Source of the DNA: Jannaschia marina
Lineage (GTDB): Bacteria > Pseudomonadota > Alphaproteobacteria > Rhodobacterales > Rhodobacteraceae
DNA length: 61,921 bases
NCBI RefSeq assembly: GCF_013404595.1
Contig: NZ_JABVAX010000018.1
Location: 1 to 61,921, forward strand
Direction: 5' to 3'
The notes under the pieces were generated by a model that searched no databases, had not been told where the DNA came from, and saw only the letters and a program-made list of their open reading frames with translations. Shown piece by piece: positions 15,925-25,516 of this stretch. Each line of letters opens with the position of its first letter. Position 1 is the stretch's first letter. The translations under genes were made by a program, and so were the position numbers.

Positions 15925-17235
15925 TCAGAGGTGCGCCGCGAAGAGCGCGTGGAGGTCGACCCGCGCGCGCAGGCGGGCCGCCAGCAGGAACATGCCGCCG
16001 AATTTTCGCTGCAGATAGAGCACATCCATCGGCACCGGCGGCGGCGCGAACCCGGACCGCGCGAGCGCCTCGCCCGCCGTCTGCATCCGGCGCGGCAGGT
16101 CGGTCTCGGCGAAGTCGAAGGGCCCAGGCGCACGCAGGGCGGCGAAGACCATCTCCACGATCGCGAGGATCTGCGCGCGGTGATCGCCGGCCACGGCATC
16201 GTCGAGCAGGCCGATCTCGGCCAGCGTCCGTGCGACGCCGCCTTCATCCCCGGACAGCCCTGCGGCAAGAAGCGCGCGGTATTGCAGGGCCAACCGCTTG
16301 GGCACGACCCGCGCCGCTCCGAAATCGAGCAGCACGATCTGCCCCGTCTCCGGCCGCCAGCGGTAGTTGGCGAAGTTCGGATCGCTCTGGATCAGATGCC
16401 AGTCGAAGATCTCCCGCAGCGTCAGCGCCAGCAGCCGCGTGGCGAGGGCATCGCGCACCTCCTGCGGGGCGTCGGCGGCGGTCTCGATCGGGGTGCCGGC
16501 CTCGAAACTCATGGCGAGGATGCGCCCGGTGGACCAATCGGGGTCGAACCGGGGCACCACGAAACCGGCGTCGTCCGTCAGCAGTTCCGCGAAGCGCGCG
16601 AGTTGACGGGCCTCCCGCGCATAGTCCGCCTCCTCGTGCAACTGCCGCCGGGCCTGTTCGAGGTAGGGGGCGAGCGCGAAACCCCGCGGCAAGAGGCCAG
16701 AAAGCCGCAGGAGCGCGCCGACGTTGGCGACGTCGCTGTCGATGCTCTCGACCACACCGGGGTATTGCACCTTGATCGCGAGATCGCGGCTATCGCGGGT
16801 GCGGGCGCGGTGGACCTGTCCGATGGACGCCGCGGCGATCGGGTGGACGTCGAACCGCTCGAAGGCCCCGAGCCAGCCCCTGGGCCATTCCTCCGACAGC
16901 ACGCGCTTGAGTTGGGCAGGCGGCATCCGGTGCGCGTCCTCGCGCAGCCGCGCCATGATCTGCGCCAGTTCCGGCGGCAGCACCTCGCCCGCGTCCATCG
17001 AGACGAGCTGACCGATCTTCATCGCCGCGCCCCGCATCCGGGCGAGTTGCTCGGTCACGCGGGTCACGTTCTGCGGTGTAAGCAGCAGGTCGCGCAGGGC
17101 GGGCCGCTTCCCCTGACCCAGGGCGCGGGCCCCGCCGAGCGCGACGCGCCCGGTCACCCCGGCCCCGAGGCCGCCCATCCGGGCAAGCCGGTTCAAACGC
17201 CCGGCGGGGACGGGACGGGGCGTGTTGTCCGTCAT
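15925..17235 (-). CDS. ABC1/UbiB-family atypical kinase
   Basis: A 436-residue ABC1 (AarF/ADCK3-like) protein. The family-specific KIGQ motif is at 73-76 and the Ala-rich loop AAASIGQ at 134-140, with the ATP-site Lys in LAIKVQYPG and a DFG-like LLDFGAARV near residue 315. Members act as ATPases/kinases supporting ubiquinone biosynthesis and lipid homeostasis. The sequence resembles the ADCK3-type group rather than UbiB itself, having no C-terminal membrane helices. It is the first core gene right of the island. Its ATG overlaps the upstream CIA30 gene by ATGA. Confidence 0.88.
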   Translation of the reverse strand: MTDNTPRPVPAGRLNRLARMGGLGAGVTGRVALGGARALGQGKRPALRDLLLTPQNVTRVTEQLARMRGAAMKIGQLVSMDAGEVLPPELAQIMARLREDAHRMPPAQLKRVLSEEWPRGWLGAFERFDVHPIAAASIGQVHRARTRDSRDLAIKVQYPGVVESIDSDVANVGALLRLSGLLPRGFALAPYLEQARRQLHEEADYAREARQLARFAELLTDDAGFVVPRFDPDWSTGRILAMSFEAGTPIETAADAPQEVRDALATRLLALTLREIFDWHLIQSDPNFANYRWRPETGQIVLLDFGAARVVPKRLALQYRALLAAGLSGDEGGVARTLAEIGLLDDAVAGDHRAQILAIVEMVFAALRAPGPFDFAETDLPRRMQTAGEALARSGFAPPPVPMDVLYLQRKFGGMFLLAARLRARVDLHALFAAHL

Positions 17236-17747
17236 TCGATGAAACGCAGGTTCGCCACGGCAAGATCGGCGCGGAAGTCGCGTCCGACGGCGACGAGCCC
17301 GATGCGTCGAAGCTCGGTCGGATCGAACTCCGCCTCTGTCTTGTGTGGCTCAAGCTCCGAGAAATCCAGGCGCACCTCCGTCCATACGGACGGGGCGACG
17401 AAGGGTGCGCGAAAGCTCTGCCACGGGCGGGTGAGCGCGGTCGTACGCAGGCGCAACTCGTAGGTTTCGCCGTTGCCGAGGACGTCGAAGGCGATGCCCC
17501 GCGCGCCATTGGGTGGGGGGCCGACATCCGCGGCCATCTGAATGAAGCCACCGTCGTTCGCCGTCGAGACGTCGCCCGTGAGGCGCACCGCCGGGCGACC
17601 CGCCACATCCTGCTGCGTGACCGTGCCGGTCGACACGCCGCCCATCACCGTGTCGGCCACGAACTCCCAATCGGGGGTGAGGGTCATTCCGTACTCCGCC
17701 TGTGCCGGGCCGGCGAGGGCCAGCGCTATGGTCAGCATCTTCCACAT
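17232..17747 (-). CDS. CIA30 family protein, exported
   Basis: A 171-residue protein with a cleavable signal peptide (about 1-17, ending AQA) and a CIA30 domain (WEFVADTVMGGVSTG, later GFIQM, and TEVRLDFSEL). CIA30 is related to complex I assembly factor NDUFAF1 and has a carbohydrate-binding-like beta fold. Here the protein would be periplasmic, and its role is unknown. It lies upstream of the ABC1 kinase gene, overlapping by four bases. Confidence 0.82.
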   Translation of the reverse strand: MWKMLTIALALAGPAQAEYGMTLTPDWEFVADTVMGGVSTGTVTQQDVAGRPAVRLTGDVSTANDGGFIQMAADVGPPPNGARGIAFDVLGNGETYELRLRTTALTRPWQSFRAPFVAPSVWTEVRLDFSELEPHKTEAEFDPTELRRIGLVAVGRDFRADLAVANLRFIE

Positions 17748-17826
17748 GTGCCGGAACCTAGGACGGGCGCGCGGCGCGGAAACCGCCCGCGTTGCGATGC
17801 GGGACCCGAGCGCCTAAGGGGGCGCG

Positions 17827-18996
17827 GTGGAATATGACGCGATCATCCTCGGCGCGGGCGGCGCGGGCCTGATGTGCGCAGCCGTCGCCGGGCAGGCGGG
17901 GGCGCGGGTGCTCGTGGTCGATCACGCCCCGAAGGCCGGCAAGAAGATCCTGATCTCGGGCGGCGGGCGCTGCAACTTTACCAACACCGGAACGGAGGCC
18001 GCGAACTTCCTGTCGGAGAACCCGCATTTCGCCAAGTCCGCGCTCAGCCGTTACACGCAGTGGGATTTCCTCGGCCTCGTGCAGGCGCATGGCATCGCCT
18101 GGCACGAGAAGACGCTGGGGCAGCTCTTCTGCGACGAGAGCGCGCGGCAGATCGTGGCGATGCTGCTGGCGGAATGCGAAAAGGGTGGTGTCGAGGTCCG
18201 GCTCTCGACCGAGATCGGCGGGGTGCGGCACGCGGACGGTCTCTACCATGCCGCCGGGGAGACGGCGCGGGCGCTGGTGATCGCGACCGGGGGACCGTCG
18301 ATCCCCAAGATGGGGGCGACGGGCGTGGCCTACGACCTCGCGCGGCAGTTCGGGCTGCGAGTCGTCACACCGCGCCCGGCGCTGGTGCCGTTCACGCTGG
18401 GCGAGGACGATGCCGCCTTCAAGGCGATCTCGGGTGTCGCGGTGCCAGCCGTCGCGCGGGTGGGCGACGCCGCCTTCGCGGAGGCCGCCCTCTTCACCCA
18501 TCGCGGCCTGTCGGGGCCGTCGATGCTTCAGGTCTCCTCCTATTGGTCATCCGGCCAGGCAGTGGAGATCAACGTCCTTCAGGGTGCCGCGGAGAAGCTG
18601 CGGGCGGCGCGTGCGCGGATGCCTCGCGCGCGGCTCAAGGCGGCGCTGGCGGAGCATCTCCCGAAACGGCTCGTGGAGGTTCTGGCCGAACGCATCACCC
18701 TGCCGACGGAACTCGGCAATGCCTCGGACGCCGCGCTCGACGGGGTGGCAAGGCAACTCGAGGCGCTGACGTTCCACCCCACCGGGACCGAGGGCTACGC
18801 CAAGGCCGAGGTGACCGCGGGCGGGATCGACACCGCGGCCCTGTCGTCGAAGACGATGGAGGCGCGGGCAGTACCGGGCCTCTATGCCATCGGCGAGGCG
18901 GTGGACGTGACCGGTTGGCTCGGCGGCTACAACTTCCAGTGGGCCTGGTCCTCGGGTTGGGCGGCGGGCCAGGCGATCGCGGCGCGGCGGGGGTGA
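17827..18996 (+). CDS. HI0933/BaiN-like NAD(P)/FAD-dependent oxidoreductase
   Basis: A 389-residue flavoprotein starting at GTG 17827. The FAD-binding Rossmann motif GAGGAG lies near residues 9-14, followed by the family motif GKKILISGGGRCNFTN. The C-terminal FAD motif (GLYAIGEAVDVTGWLGGYN) is complete. The family is widespread and mostly of unknown substrate. It starts only 80 bases from the divergent CIA30 gene. Confidence 0.88.
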   Translation: MEYDAIILGAGGAGLMCAAVAGQAGARVLVVDHAPKAGKKILISGGGRCNFTNTGTEAANFLSENPHFAKSALSRYTQWDFLGLVQAHGIAWHEKTLGQLFCDESARQIVAMLLAECEKGGVEVRLSTEIGGVRHADGLYHAAGETARALVIATGGPSIPKMGATGVAYDLARQFGLRVVTPRPALVPFTLGEDDAAFKAISGVAVPAVARVGDAAFAEAALFTHRGLSGPSMLQVSSYWSSGQAVEINVLQGAAEKLRAARARMPRARLKAALAEHLPKRLVEVLAERITLPTELGNASDAALDGVARQLEALTFHPTGTEGYAKAEVTAGGIDTAALSSKTMEARAVPGLYAIGEAVDVTGWLGGYNFQWAWSSGWAAGQAIAARRG

Positions 18997-19306
18997 TGTG
19001 GCGGATTTGCCGCATTCTGTTGCTGCACAGAACCACACTGTTGTCCCGAATCGGGCCGCCGATCTATCAGCCCAGACGGCTCCCGCGCCGCACAACCACT
19101 CGAGCCAGGAAAGGGCCGACGCATGATCCGCAATCGCACCGCCCTCTCCGGGCTGACCCGGGACTGATCGCGCTCCGCGCCATCGCCTGACCGGCCGCTT
19201 CGACGCGGCCTCCCTCCGTTCCAACCGAAGCGCGACCGGCGCACATGCGCCGTCCGTCTCGTCGTTTCTCTTCGCCAGGCCGCCCCGCGCGGCAGGAGCC
19301 ATCGCC
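18997..19306. other. 310-base leader region before the BCS1-like gene
   Basis: A long untranslated stretch between the flavoprotein and the AAA gene. It holds a 14-residue open frame at 19123-19167 preceded by AGGAAAGG. A second TGA-bounded segment follows, then a G/C-rich stretch with no obvious U-tract hairpin. No tRNA, repeat or recognised riboswitch is seen. The length and the small frame suggest a regulated leader. Confidence 0.35.
19123..19167 (+). CDS. Possible leader peptide
   Basis: ATG 19123 with AGGAAAGG nine bases upstream encodes MIRNRTALSGLTRD then TGA, rich in Arg and Thr. It ends 139 bases before the BCS1-like AAA gene. The ribosome site is better than most short frames have. 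There is no codon run that points to a specific attenuation signal, so function is a guess. Confidence 0.3.
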   Translation: MIRNRTALSGLTRD

Positions 19307-20554
19307 ATGTTCGAGCTTCTTCAAAGCTACGTCGCCACCGCGACCGCCAGCGATTTCTTCGCCGGCGGCCTGGCCCTCGGCGCGCTTGGCCTTGCTGCGG
19401 CGACGCTCCGGGGCTGGGTTCGGCTTCTCACCGGTCTCGTAGCCCGACGCATCCGGGTCAGCGTGACGCTCGATAACCGGAGCCCCGCCTATCGTCACTT
19501 TTGCCTCTGGCTGGAGGAGTCGGGCGTGCTCGCCCATGTCCGGCAGGTCCGCATGACCGACGGCGAATGGGCACGGGGCACCAGCGGCTTCGCCCCCGGA
19601 CCCGGTCGGCACTGGTTCACCCATGGCGGGCATCTCTGCTGCCTCGACCGGCAGCTCGACACCAAGGCGCGGGTCGGCCCAGGCCATGCCCAGCGGCCGA
19701 TGGAAACGCTCGTCGTCACGGTCCTTCTGGGCCGGGTCGAGACGGTGACCGACTGGATCGCGCGGGGTGCCGCGATTGCCCGCGCGCAAGATCGGTTCGG
19801 CCCCGGCCTCTGGGTGCTGAACGTCGACTGGTGGGACAAGCGGGCGGATGTCGCGCGGCGCGGTCTCGATACCGTCGTCACGACGGACGGCCGGGTCGAC
19901 GAGGTCGCGCGGGACATGCGACGCTTCTACCGGAGCCGGGACTGGTACGCCGAGCGCGGGGTGCCCTGGCGGCGGGGCTACCTGCTGCACGGGCCGCCGG
20001 GGACGGGGAAGTCGAGCCTCATCCGTGCCCTCGCCTCGGAGCTGGACCTCGATATCGCGACGCTCGATCTCGGTCGGGCGACGCTGACCGATGATGCCCT
20101 TCAGGAGGCGATGGGCACCGCGCCGCGCGGCGCGCTCATCGCGATGGAGGACATCGACGCGGTCTTCACCGCCCGGCAGGGCGGGGAGCGTCGGTCGGGC
20201 GTCAGCTTCTCGGGCCTTCTGAACGCGATCGACGGCGTCGGCGCGCAGGAGGGCCGGGCCCTGGTGATGACGACGAACCACCCCGAGCGGCTGGACCCCG
20301 CGCTGATCCGGCCCGGCCGGGCGGACGTTCATGTCGAGCTGGGTCTCGTCGGCGGACCGACGGCCGGGCGGCTCTTCGCGCGGTTTCACCCGGATCGACC
20401 GGGCCTAGCGGGCCGCTTCGCAACGGCGCTCGGGGCGGCACGGTTCAGCCCGGCCGAGCTGCAGGGCTGGCTCCTGCAGCACCGGGACGACCCGGAGCGG
20501 GCGGCCGCGGCCGAGGGCCTCCTGGCCGCGCCCGTGCCCGTCGCCGCCGAATGA
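19307..20554 (+). CDS. BCS1-like AAA ATPase, membrane anchored
   Basis: A 415-residue protein. A hydrophobic segment (about 18-45) probably anchors it. A BCS1-type N-terminal domain follows (WFTHGGHLCCLDRQ, RGVPWRRGYLLHGPPGTGKSS). Walker A is GPPGTGKS, Walker B is ALIAMEDIDAV, sensor 1 is VMTTNHPERLDPALIRPGR. Mitochondrial BCS1 translocates the folded Rieske protein across the inner membrane to bc1. Bacteria usually use Tat, so the substrate here is unknown. It is unlinked to petA, which lies 32 kb away. Confidence 0.85.
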   Translation: MFELLQSYVATATASDFFAGGLALGALGLAAATLRGWVRLLTGLVARRIRVSVTLDNRSPAYRHFCLWLEESGVLAHVRQVRMTDGEWARGTSGFAPGPGRHWFTHGGHLCCLDRQLDTKARVGPGHAQRPMETLVVTVLLGRVETVTDWIARGAAIARAQDRFGPGLWVLNVDWWDKRADVARRGLDTVVTTDGRVDEVARDMRRFYRSRDWYAERGVPWRRGYLLHGPPGTGKSSLIRALASELDLDIATLDLGRATLTDDALQEAMGTAPRGALIAMEDIDAVFTARQGGERRSGVSFSGLLNAIDGVGAQEGRALVMTTNHPERLDPALIRPGRADVHVELGLVGGPTAGRLFARFHPDRPGLAGRFATALGAARFSPAELQGWLLQHRDDPERAAAAEGLLAAPVPVAAE

Positions 20555-20640
20555 CATGGCCCGGTCCCCGCCCGGGGGCCGGGTCACCCGATCGCAGGTT
20601 CCGGCGTGATCGCGCCCGCGCGCTCTGCTAGGCCGGATCC

Positions 20641-21843
20641 ATGATCGCCCTGCCCCGTCTCGACAACGCCCGCGCCCGTGCGCTTTTCCTCGACCGTCAC
20701 GGCCTTGCCGTGACCCCCTCGGGGCCCGGCAGGGGCGCGGATCTGCAAGGGGTAATCGGAGATCTCGGATTCGTGCAACTCGACTCGATCAACACTGTCG
20801 TGCGCGCCCATCACATGATCCTGCACGCCCGCCGGCCTGCGTATCGTGCGCGGAACCTGCATCTTCTGCATGACCGCGACCGGGGCGTCTTCGAACACTG
20901 GACGCATGACGCCAGCATGATCGACATGGCGCATTTCCCGCACTGGCGACTGCGCTTCGCCCGCAACCGCGACACGCTGGCGGCGAAATGGACGAAATGG
21001 GGCCGCGATTTCGCGTCGAAGACGGAGGATGTGCTGCGCCACATCGCAGACCACGGCCCCTGCTCGACCGCCGAGGTGGGCGTGGAGGAGCCGCGGTCGT
21101 CCGGCGGCTGGTGGGACTGGAACCCCTCGAAGGCGGCGCTCGAATACCTCTGGCGCGTCGGGGAGCTGTCGGTCACCCGGCGCGACGGCTTCCGCAAGGT
21201 CTACGACCTGACCGAGAACGTGATCCCGCCCGAGTATCTCAACGCCCGCCCGACCGAGGTGGAGACGATCGACTGGGCCTGCGCGGCGGCGCTCGACCGG
21301 CTGGGCTTCGCCACGAGCGGGGAACTGGCCGCGTTCTGGGATCTCGTCACGCCCGAGGAGGCGAAAGGCTGGGCGCTGGCCGGCCTGCGCGACGGGCGAC
21401 TGATCGAGGCGGAGGTCGAGCAGGTCGACGGCCGGTGGCGCAAGGTGCTGATGCGACCGCGAACGCTGGAAGAGCCGGTGCCCGAGGTGACGGGGCGGAT
21501 GCGCATCCTCTCGCCCTTCGACCCGGCCCTGCGCGACCGGAACCGGGCCGAGCGGCTCTTCGGCTTCCGCTACCGGATCGAGATCTTCGTGCGCGAGGCG
21601 CGTCGGACCTACGGCTACTACGTCTTCCCCATCCTCGAGGGCGACCGCCTCGTCGGGCGCATCGACATGAAGGCCGAGCGCGACCGCGACCGCCTGCACG
21701 TCACCGCGCTCTGGCCCGAGACGGGCGTGCGCTTCGGCACCGGCCGGCGCGCCCGGCTGGAGACCGCGCTCGTGCGGACGGCCCGCCTCGCCGGGGTGTC
21801 GCAGGTGACCTTCGCAGATGGGTGGATGCGGTCCGCGAAATGA
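20641..21843 (+). CDS. YcaQ/AlkX-family DNA crosslink-repair glycosylase
   Basis: A 400-residue protein with tandem winged-helix domains. The catalytic-type QLD is in GFVQLDSINTVVRAHH (about residues 43-60), and the C-terminal domain ends with RLETALVRTARLAGV. YcaQ homologues unhook interstrand crosslinks and remove alkylated bases. The length matches the family. It stands alone between divergently organised neighbours. Confidence 0.85.
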   Translation: MIALPRLDNARARALFLDRHGLAVTPSGPGRGADLQGVIGDLGFVQLDSINTVVRAHHMILHARRPAYRARNLHLLHDRDRGVFEHWTHDASMIDMAHFPHWRLRFARNRDTLAAKWTKWGRDFASKTEDVLRHIADHGPCSTAEVGVEEPRSSGGWWDWNPSKAALEYLWRVGELSVTRRDGFRKVYDLTENVIPPEYLNARPTEVETIDWACAAALDRLGFATSGELAAFWDLVTPEEAKGWALAGLRDGRLIEAEVEQVDGRWRKVLMRPRTLEEPVPEVTGRMRILSPFDPALRDRNRAERLFGFRYRIEIFVREARRTYGYYVFPILEGDRLVGRIDMKAERDRDRLHVTALWPETGVRFGTGRRARLETALVRTARLAGVSQVTFADGWMRSAK

Positions 21844-21900
21844 GGGCCCCGTGCCAGCGGGTTGTATCTCGGCGCTATGCTTTCCGCCCGCCCCGCCCCG

Positions 21901-23205
21901 CTACACCTCCGGCGGCGCACGATCGGCCCAGCGGGTCGTCTCGTGCAGCGTCCGCGCGAGGTGCAGAAGGTCGCTGTCGCGTCCGCGCTTGCCGATCAGC
22001 TGCACGCCCATCGGCAGGCCGTCCCGGAACCCCACGGGGACGCAGACCGCCGGGACGCCGATGAGCGAGGCAGGCACGACGATCTCCATCCAGCGGTGGT
22101 AGCTGTCCATCGCCTGCCCGGCGATCTCCTTCGGATGCACCCACTCCGCCGGGAAGGGGAAACACTGCGCCGCCGGCAGCGCGACCACGTCGACCGGCAG
22201 CGCCGCGAACCGGCGCGCCCAGTCCGCGCGGATCGCGCTCGCCCGCGTCAGATCGTCGAGCGTCACGGCCTGCCCCCGCGCGACTTCCCATCGCAGCGCC
22301 TCTTTCGACTGCGCGGCGAAGGCATCGGACCAGAGCGGTTTCATCTTCTGCCAGACGGCGAAGGACCGCAGGGTCGTCCAGCTTTCCCAGAGGGCTTCGG
22401 CAGAGAACGGCGGCGCGAGCGGGTCGGCCCGCCCGTCGAGTGCCGCTTCGCAAAGCGCGGCGATGCCGTCTTCGAGCGGATAGGCCCCGCCCCAGTCGCC
22501 GAGCCAGCCGATGCGCGCCGCTCGCGGGCCTTCGGGCCGATAGTCCGGCGCGAGCACCGAGAGAAGCAATTCCAGGTCGTCCGGCGTGCGCGCCATCGGC
22601 CCGTCGGTCGCCAGCGGATGCAGGATCGGGTCGCCCGCCGCCGGCTGGGGCAGCAATCCGACGGTCGGGCGCAGACCGAAGACGTTGTTCCAGGCGGCTG
22701 GGTTGCGCAGGCTCCCCATCATGTCCGACCCGTCCGCGAGATGCAGGATCCGCGCCGCCAGCGCCGCCCCCGCCCCGCCCGAGGAGCCGCCCGCGCTGCG
22801 GGCCCGGTCCCAGGGATTGCGCGTCGTGCCGTGGACCGTGTTGAACGTATGGGAGCCGAGGCCGAACTCCGGCGTGTTGGTCTTGCCGATCAGGATCGCG
22901 CCCGCCGCGCGCAGGGCGGCGGCGGTCGGACCGTCTGTTGCGGGCACATGGTCGGCGAAGGCCGGGTGGCCATAGGTCGTCCGCAGGCCTGCGGTCTCGA
23001 CCAGGTCCTTCACCGCCATCGGCAACCCGGAAAGCGGGCCGGGGCGCGGGTTGGCCGCTTCGGTAATCAGGTCGTCCCGGTTTCGCAGCGATACCACGGC
23101 GTTGAGGTCCGATGCTTCGATACGGTCGAGCGTCCGCGCCATCAGGTCGCGCGCGTCGAGCCGGCCCTCGGCCAGATTGGCAAGGGTCGATGCCGCGTCA
23201 GTCAT
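21901..23205 (-). CDS. Amidase signature family enzyme
   Basis: A 434-residue protein from ATG 23205; a TTG two codons upstream is possible. The Ser-cisSer-Lys triad is visible: Lys in GLPMAVKDL, cis-Ser and the nucleophile Ser in the ARSAGGSSGG to DMMGSLRNP region. The family hydrolyses amide bonds of diverse small molecules, and the exact substrate cannot be read from sequence. No GatB or GatC lies nearby, so GatA of the amidotransferase is unlikely. It overlaps the mscS-type gene end by eight bases. Confidence 0.85.
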   Translation of the reverse strand: MTDAASTLANLAEGRLDARDLMARTLDRIEASDLNAVVSLRNRDDLITEAANPRPGPLSGLPMAVKDLVETAGLRTTYGHPAFADHVPATDGPTAAALRAAGAILIGKTNTPEFGLGSHTFNTVHGTTRNPWDRARSAGGSSGGAGAALAARILHLADGSDMMGSLRNPAAWNNVFGLRPTVGLLPQPAAGDPILHPLATDGPMARTPDDLELLLSVLAPDYRPEGPRAARIGWLGDWGGAYPLEDGIAALCEAALDGRADPLAPPFSAEALWESWTTLRSFAVWQKMKPLWSDAFAAQSKEALRWEVARGQAVTLDDLTRASAIRADWARRFAALPVDVVALPAAQCFPFPAEWVHPKEIAGQAMDSYHRWMEIVVPASLIGVPAVCVPVGFRDGLPMGVQLIGKRGRDSDLLHLARTLHETTRWADRAPPEV

Positions 23206-24562
23206 TCCCAAGCCGCGCGGCGTCGTCCGGTCCTTCGAGCGACATCGGCGGTTGGCCGTTCAGATGCTTCACCTCCCGCTGCGGGAAGGGGATGGAAATG
23301 CCGTTCTCCTGAAACGCGTCCCAGAGCGCGAGATAGACGTTGCCGCGAATGTTCGTCAGCCCGTCGGTCGGATCGGCGATCCAGAAGCGCAGGATGTAGT
23401 CGACCGAGGAATCACCGAAGCCGACGATGTGGCAGACGGGCGGTTTGCTCGCGAGGACGCGCGTGGTGCCGGCCGCGGCCTCGATCGCGACCTTGCGCAC
23501 CAGATGCGGGTCGTCGCCGTAGGCGGTGCCGAAATAGATGTCGAGCCGCACGAGCTGGTTCGAATGGGACCAGTTGACCACGAGGCCGGTAATCAGGTCC
23601 TCGTTCGGAACGAGGTATTCCTTGCCGTCGCGCGTCGTGATCGAGACGTAGCGGGCGGTCAGCGCGTTGATCCAGCCGAAGGTGTCGCCGATGGTGATGA
23701 CGTCGCCCGGCTTGATCGACTTGTCGAGCAGGATGATGACGCCCGAGACGAGGTTCGAGACGACCTTCTGCAGACCGAAACCGAGGCCGACGCCGATCGC
23801 GCCCGAGAGGACTGCGAGGCCCGTAAGGTCGAAGCCCACGGCCTTCAGTCCGAGGAAGAAGGCCCCCGCGTAGAGGACGATCTGCAGGAGCTTGACGACG
23901 AGCACCCGCATCGAGGGGCTGATGTCCTCGTTTCGGGAGATGCGGGCGGAGGTCGTCTGGGACAGGAAACGCGCGACGGTGAAGAGAATGCCGATGACGA
24001 TGAGCGCCGTGATCGCGCCAAGCGCCGAGAGCCGGAAGTCCCCGACCTCGATGGCGAGGTTGTCTAGGAGCGTCTTCGTCTCGTCGAGGACGCCGAGGTA
24101 GAAGACCGTCACATAGGCCCAGAGCCCCCAGTTCACGATCTTGCGCAGGAAGGGATTGCGCACGAGGCGGGCGATGAAGCTGACGACCATCCAGGCCGTG
24201 CCGATCGTGGCCGCGAGCCCGACGAGGTAGCTGTAGGACGGCCATCGGAAGAGCTCCAGCATCGCCAGATAGACCGTCCACGACAGGATGGCGAAAGCGA
24301 TGAGCCCAAGCCGGTTGCGCACGATCACGAGCCAGCGTAGCTGCCACTTCGGCCGGCCCGTCTGCGAACGCATCCACGCGGTCATCCGCTCCACGCCCCA
24401 GCGCCGCAAAAGCCAGGCGGCGGCCACCAGCGCCAGGATGATGAGAAGCTGCCAGAGCTTCCACCCGGGTTCCAGCAGGTCGGAGCCGAAGTTGATTGCC
24501 AGATTCCACAGTCGGATCAGCTCGTCCCGGAGTGGAATGTCCTGAAGGATGTCGTCTTCCAT
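23198..24562 (-). CDS. MscS-type mechanosensitive ion channel
   Basis: A 454-residue protein from ATG 24562. About six predicted membrane helices precede the pore-lining TM3-like helix (LAVLSGAIGVGLGFGLQKVVSNLVSG). The MscS beta domain follows (KPGDVITIGDTFGWINALTARYVSI) and then the cytoplasmic vestibule domain. It acts as an emergency valve under hypo-osmotic stress. It is divergent from the lysozyme-like gene by 84 bases. Confidence 0.92.
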   Translation of the reverse strand: MEDDILQDIPLRDELIRLWNLAINFGSDLLEPGWKLWQLLIILALVAAAWLLRRWGVERMTAWMRSQTGRPKWQLRWLVIVRNRLGLIAFAILSWTVYLAMLELFRWPSYSYLVGLAATIGTAWMVVSFIARLVRNPFLRKIVNWGLWAYVTVFYLGVLDETKTLLDNLAIEVGDFRLSALGAITALIVIGILFTVARFLSQTTSARISRNEDISPSMRVLVVKLLQIVLYAGAFFLGLKAVGFDLTGLAVLSGAIGVGLGFGLQKVVSNLVSGVIILLDKSIKPGDVITIGDTFGWINALTARYVSITTRDGKEYLVPNEDLITGLVVNWSHSNQLVRLDIYFGTAYGDDPHLVRKVAIEAAAGTTRVLASKPPVCHIVGFGDSSVDYILRFWIADPTDGLTNIRGNVYLALWDAFQENGISIPFPQREVKHLNGQPPMSLEGPDDAARLGND

Positions 24563-24646
24563 CCGCGCAGTATGATGCTTGTCCGTATTCCGTTGCAATG
24601 TAATGGTCTACCGGACCGCTTCGACCGATCACACAACGGATAGCGA

Positions 24647-25516
24647 ATGCCGGGCATCTTCGAGATCGACTCCTTCTCCGATCTGGAAATCGGACAGATC
24701 GTCCAGACCTGCGATTGTGCGGAGATCAGGGTCGACGTCGTGTCCCGGGCGGACGATCGCCAGGCAATCGACTTCGATGCGTTGATCCTGCACGTCAGCG
24801 GGCGGACGATCTTCGCCCGCGGCGAAACGGCCGCCGGTCCCTGGACGAGCGGATCGCTCTCGTCGGGCGCGTGCCGGGTGCGGATCGTGCCCCGTGTCGG
24901 CCCGCATCACCACGACTTCCGGAGTGTGCCCCTCGATGAGGTGTTCGAGGGCGACGTGACCGTTCGCGCCAACATGACGACGACGGTCACGGCCGAGATC
25001 AGCCGCAAGATGTCGATCATCTACGACATTCCCTACGAGTTCCGTATCGCGGAGAACGAGTCCGCCGATGCCTCGCGGCCTTTCATCGAAAGTGAAGTGC
25101 TCGCCAATCTCACGACCGACTGGAACGGTCTCGGGGAAGCCATGGTCGATGCGGCAGAGCGGTTCGGCGTTCCGCTCGGCTGGGTCCGGGCGATCTGCTG
25201 GATGGAAATTACCCATGGGCATTATGATGTTCTGTTCGAACCATTCGGCATGAACGCAACGCTGCGCCCGATGAACATCAACGTCGAATACTGGTCTCGC
25301 CTCTTCAGTCGCAGCGACATGGAAGACATGCGGGAGAGCGTCACGGCCGGGGCGTTCTTCCTGCGCCGCCTCAGGGACCGAACGACGCCGGAAACACTCC
25401 GGCGGGTCGCGACGCTCTACAACAGCACCGGCGAGACGGCGGTGACCGACTACGGCGCGCGCGTCGAATCGATCCACAATCAACTCTACGTCGAGGGCAA
25501 GAGGTATCCGGATTGA
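24647..25516 (+). CDS. Unknown protein with a lysozyme-like C-terminal domain
   Basis: A 289-residue protein with no signal peptide. Residues 1-150 are beta-rich and of unknown family. Residues 160-285 look like a goose-lysozyme/transglycosylase-type helical domain: the invariant-type Glu in AICWMEITHGHYD (about residue 187), then SVTAGAFFLRRLRD and a terminal TLYNST...YGARV motif. If the Glu is catalytic it would cleave peptidoglycan, but export is not evident. It is coupled to the next membrane gene by a TTGA overlap. Confidence 0.55.
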   Translation: MPGIFEIDSFSDLEIGQIVQTCDCAEIRVDVVSRADDRQAIDFDALILHVSGRTIFARGETAAGPWTSGSLSSGACRVRIVPRVGPHHHDFRSVPLDEVFEGDVTVRANMTTTVTAEISRKMSIIYDIPYEFRIAENESADASRPFIESEVLANLTTDWNGLGEAMVDAAERFGVPLGWVRAICWMEITHGHYDVLFEPFGMNATLRPMNINVEYWSRLFSRSDMEDMRESVTAGAFFLRRLRDRTTPETLRRVATLYNSTGETAVTDYGARVESIHNQLYVEGKRYPD

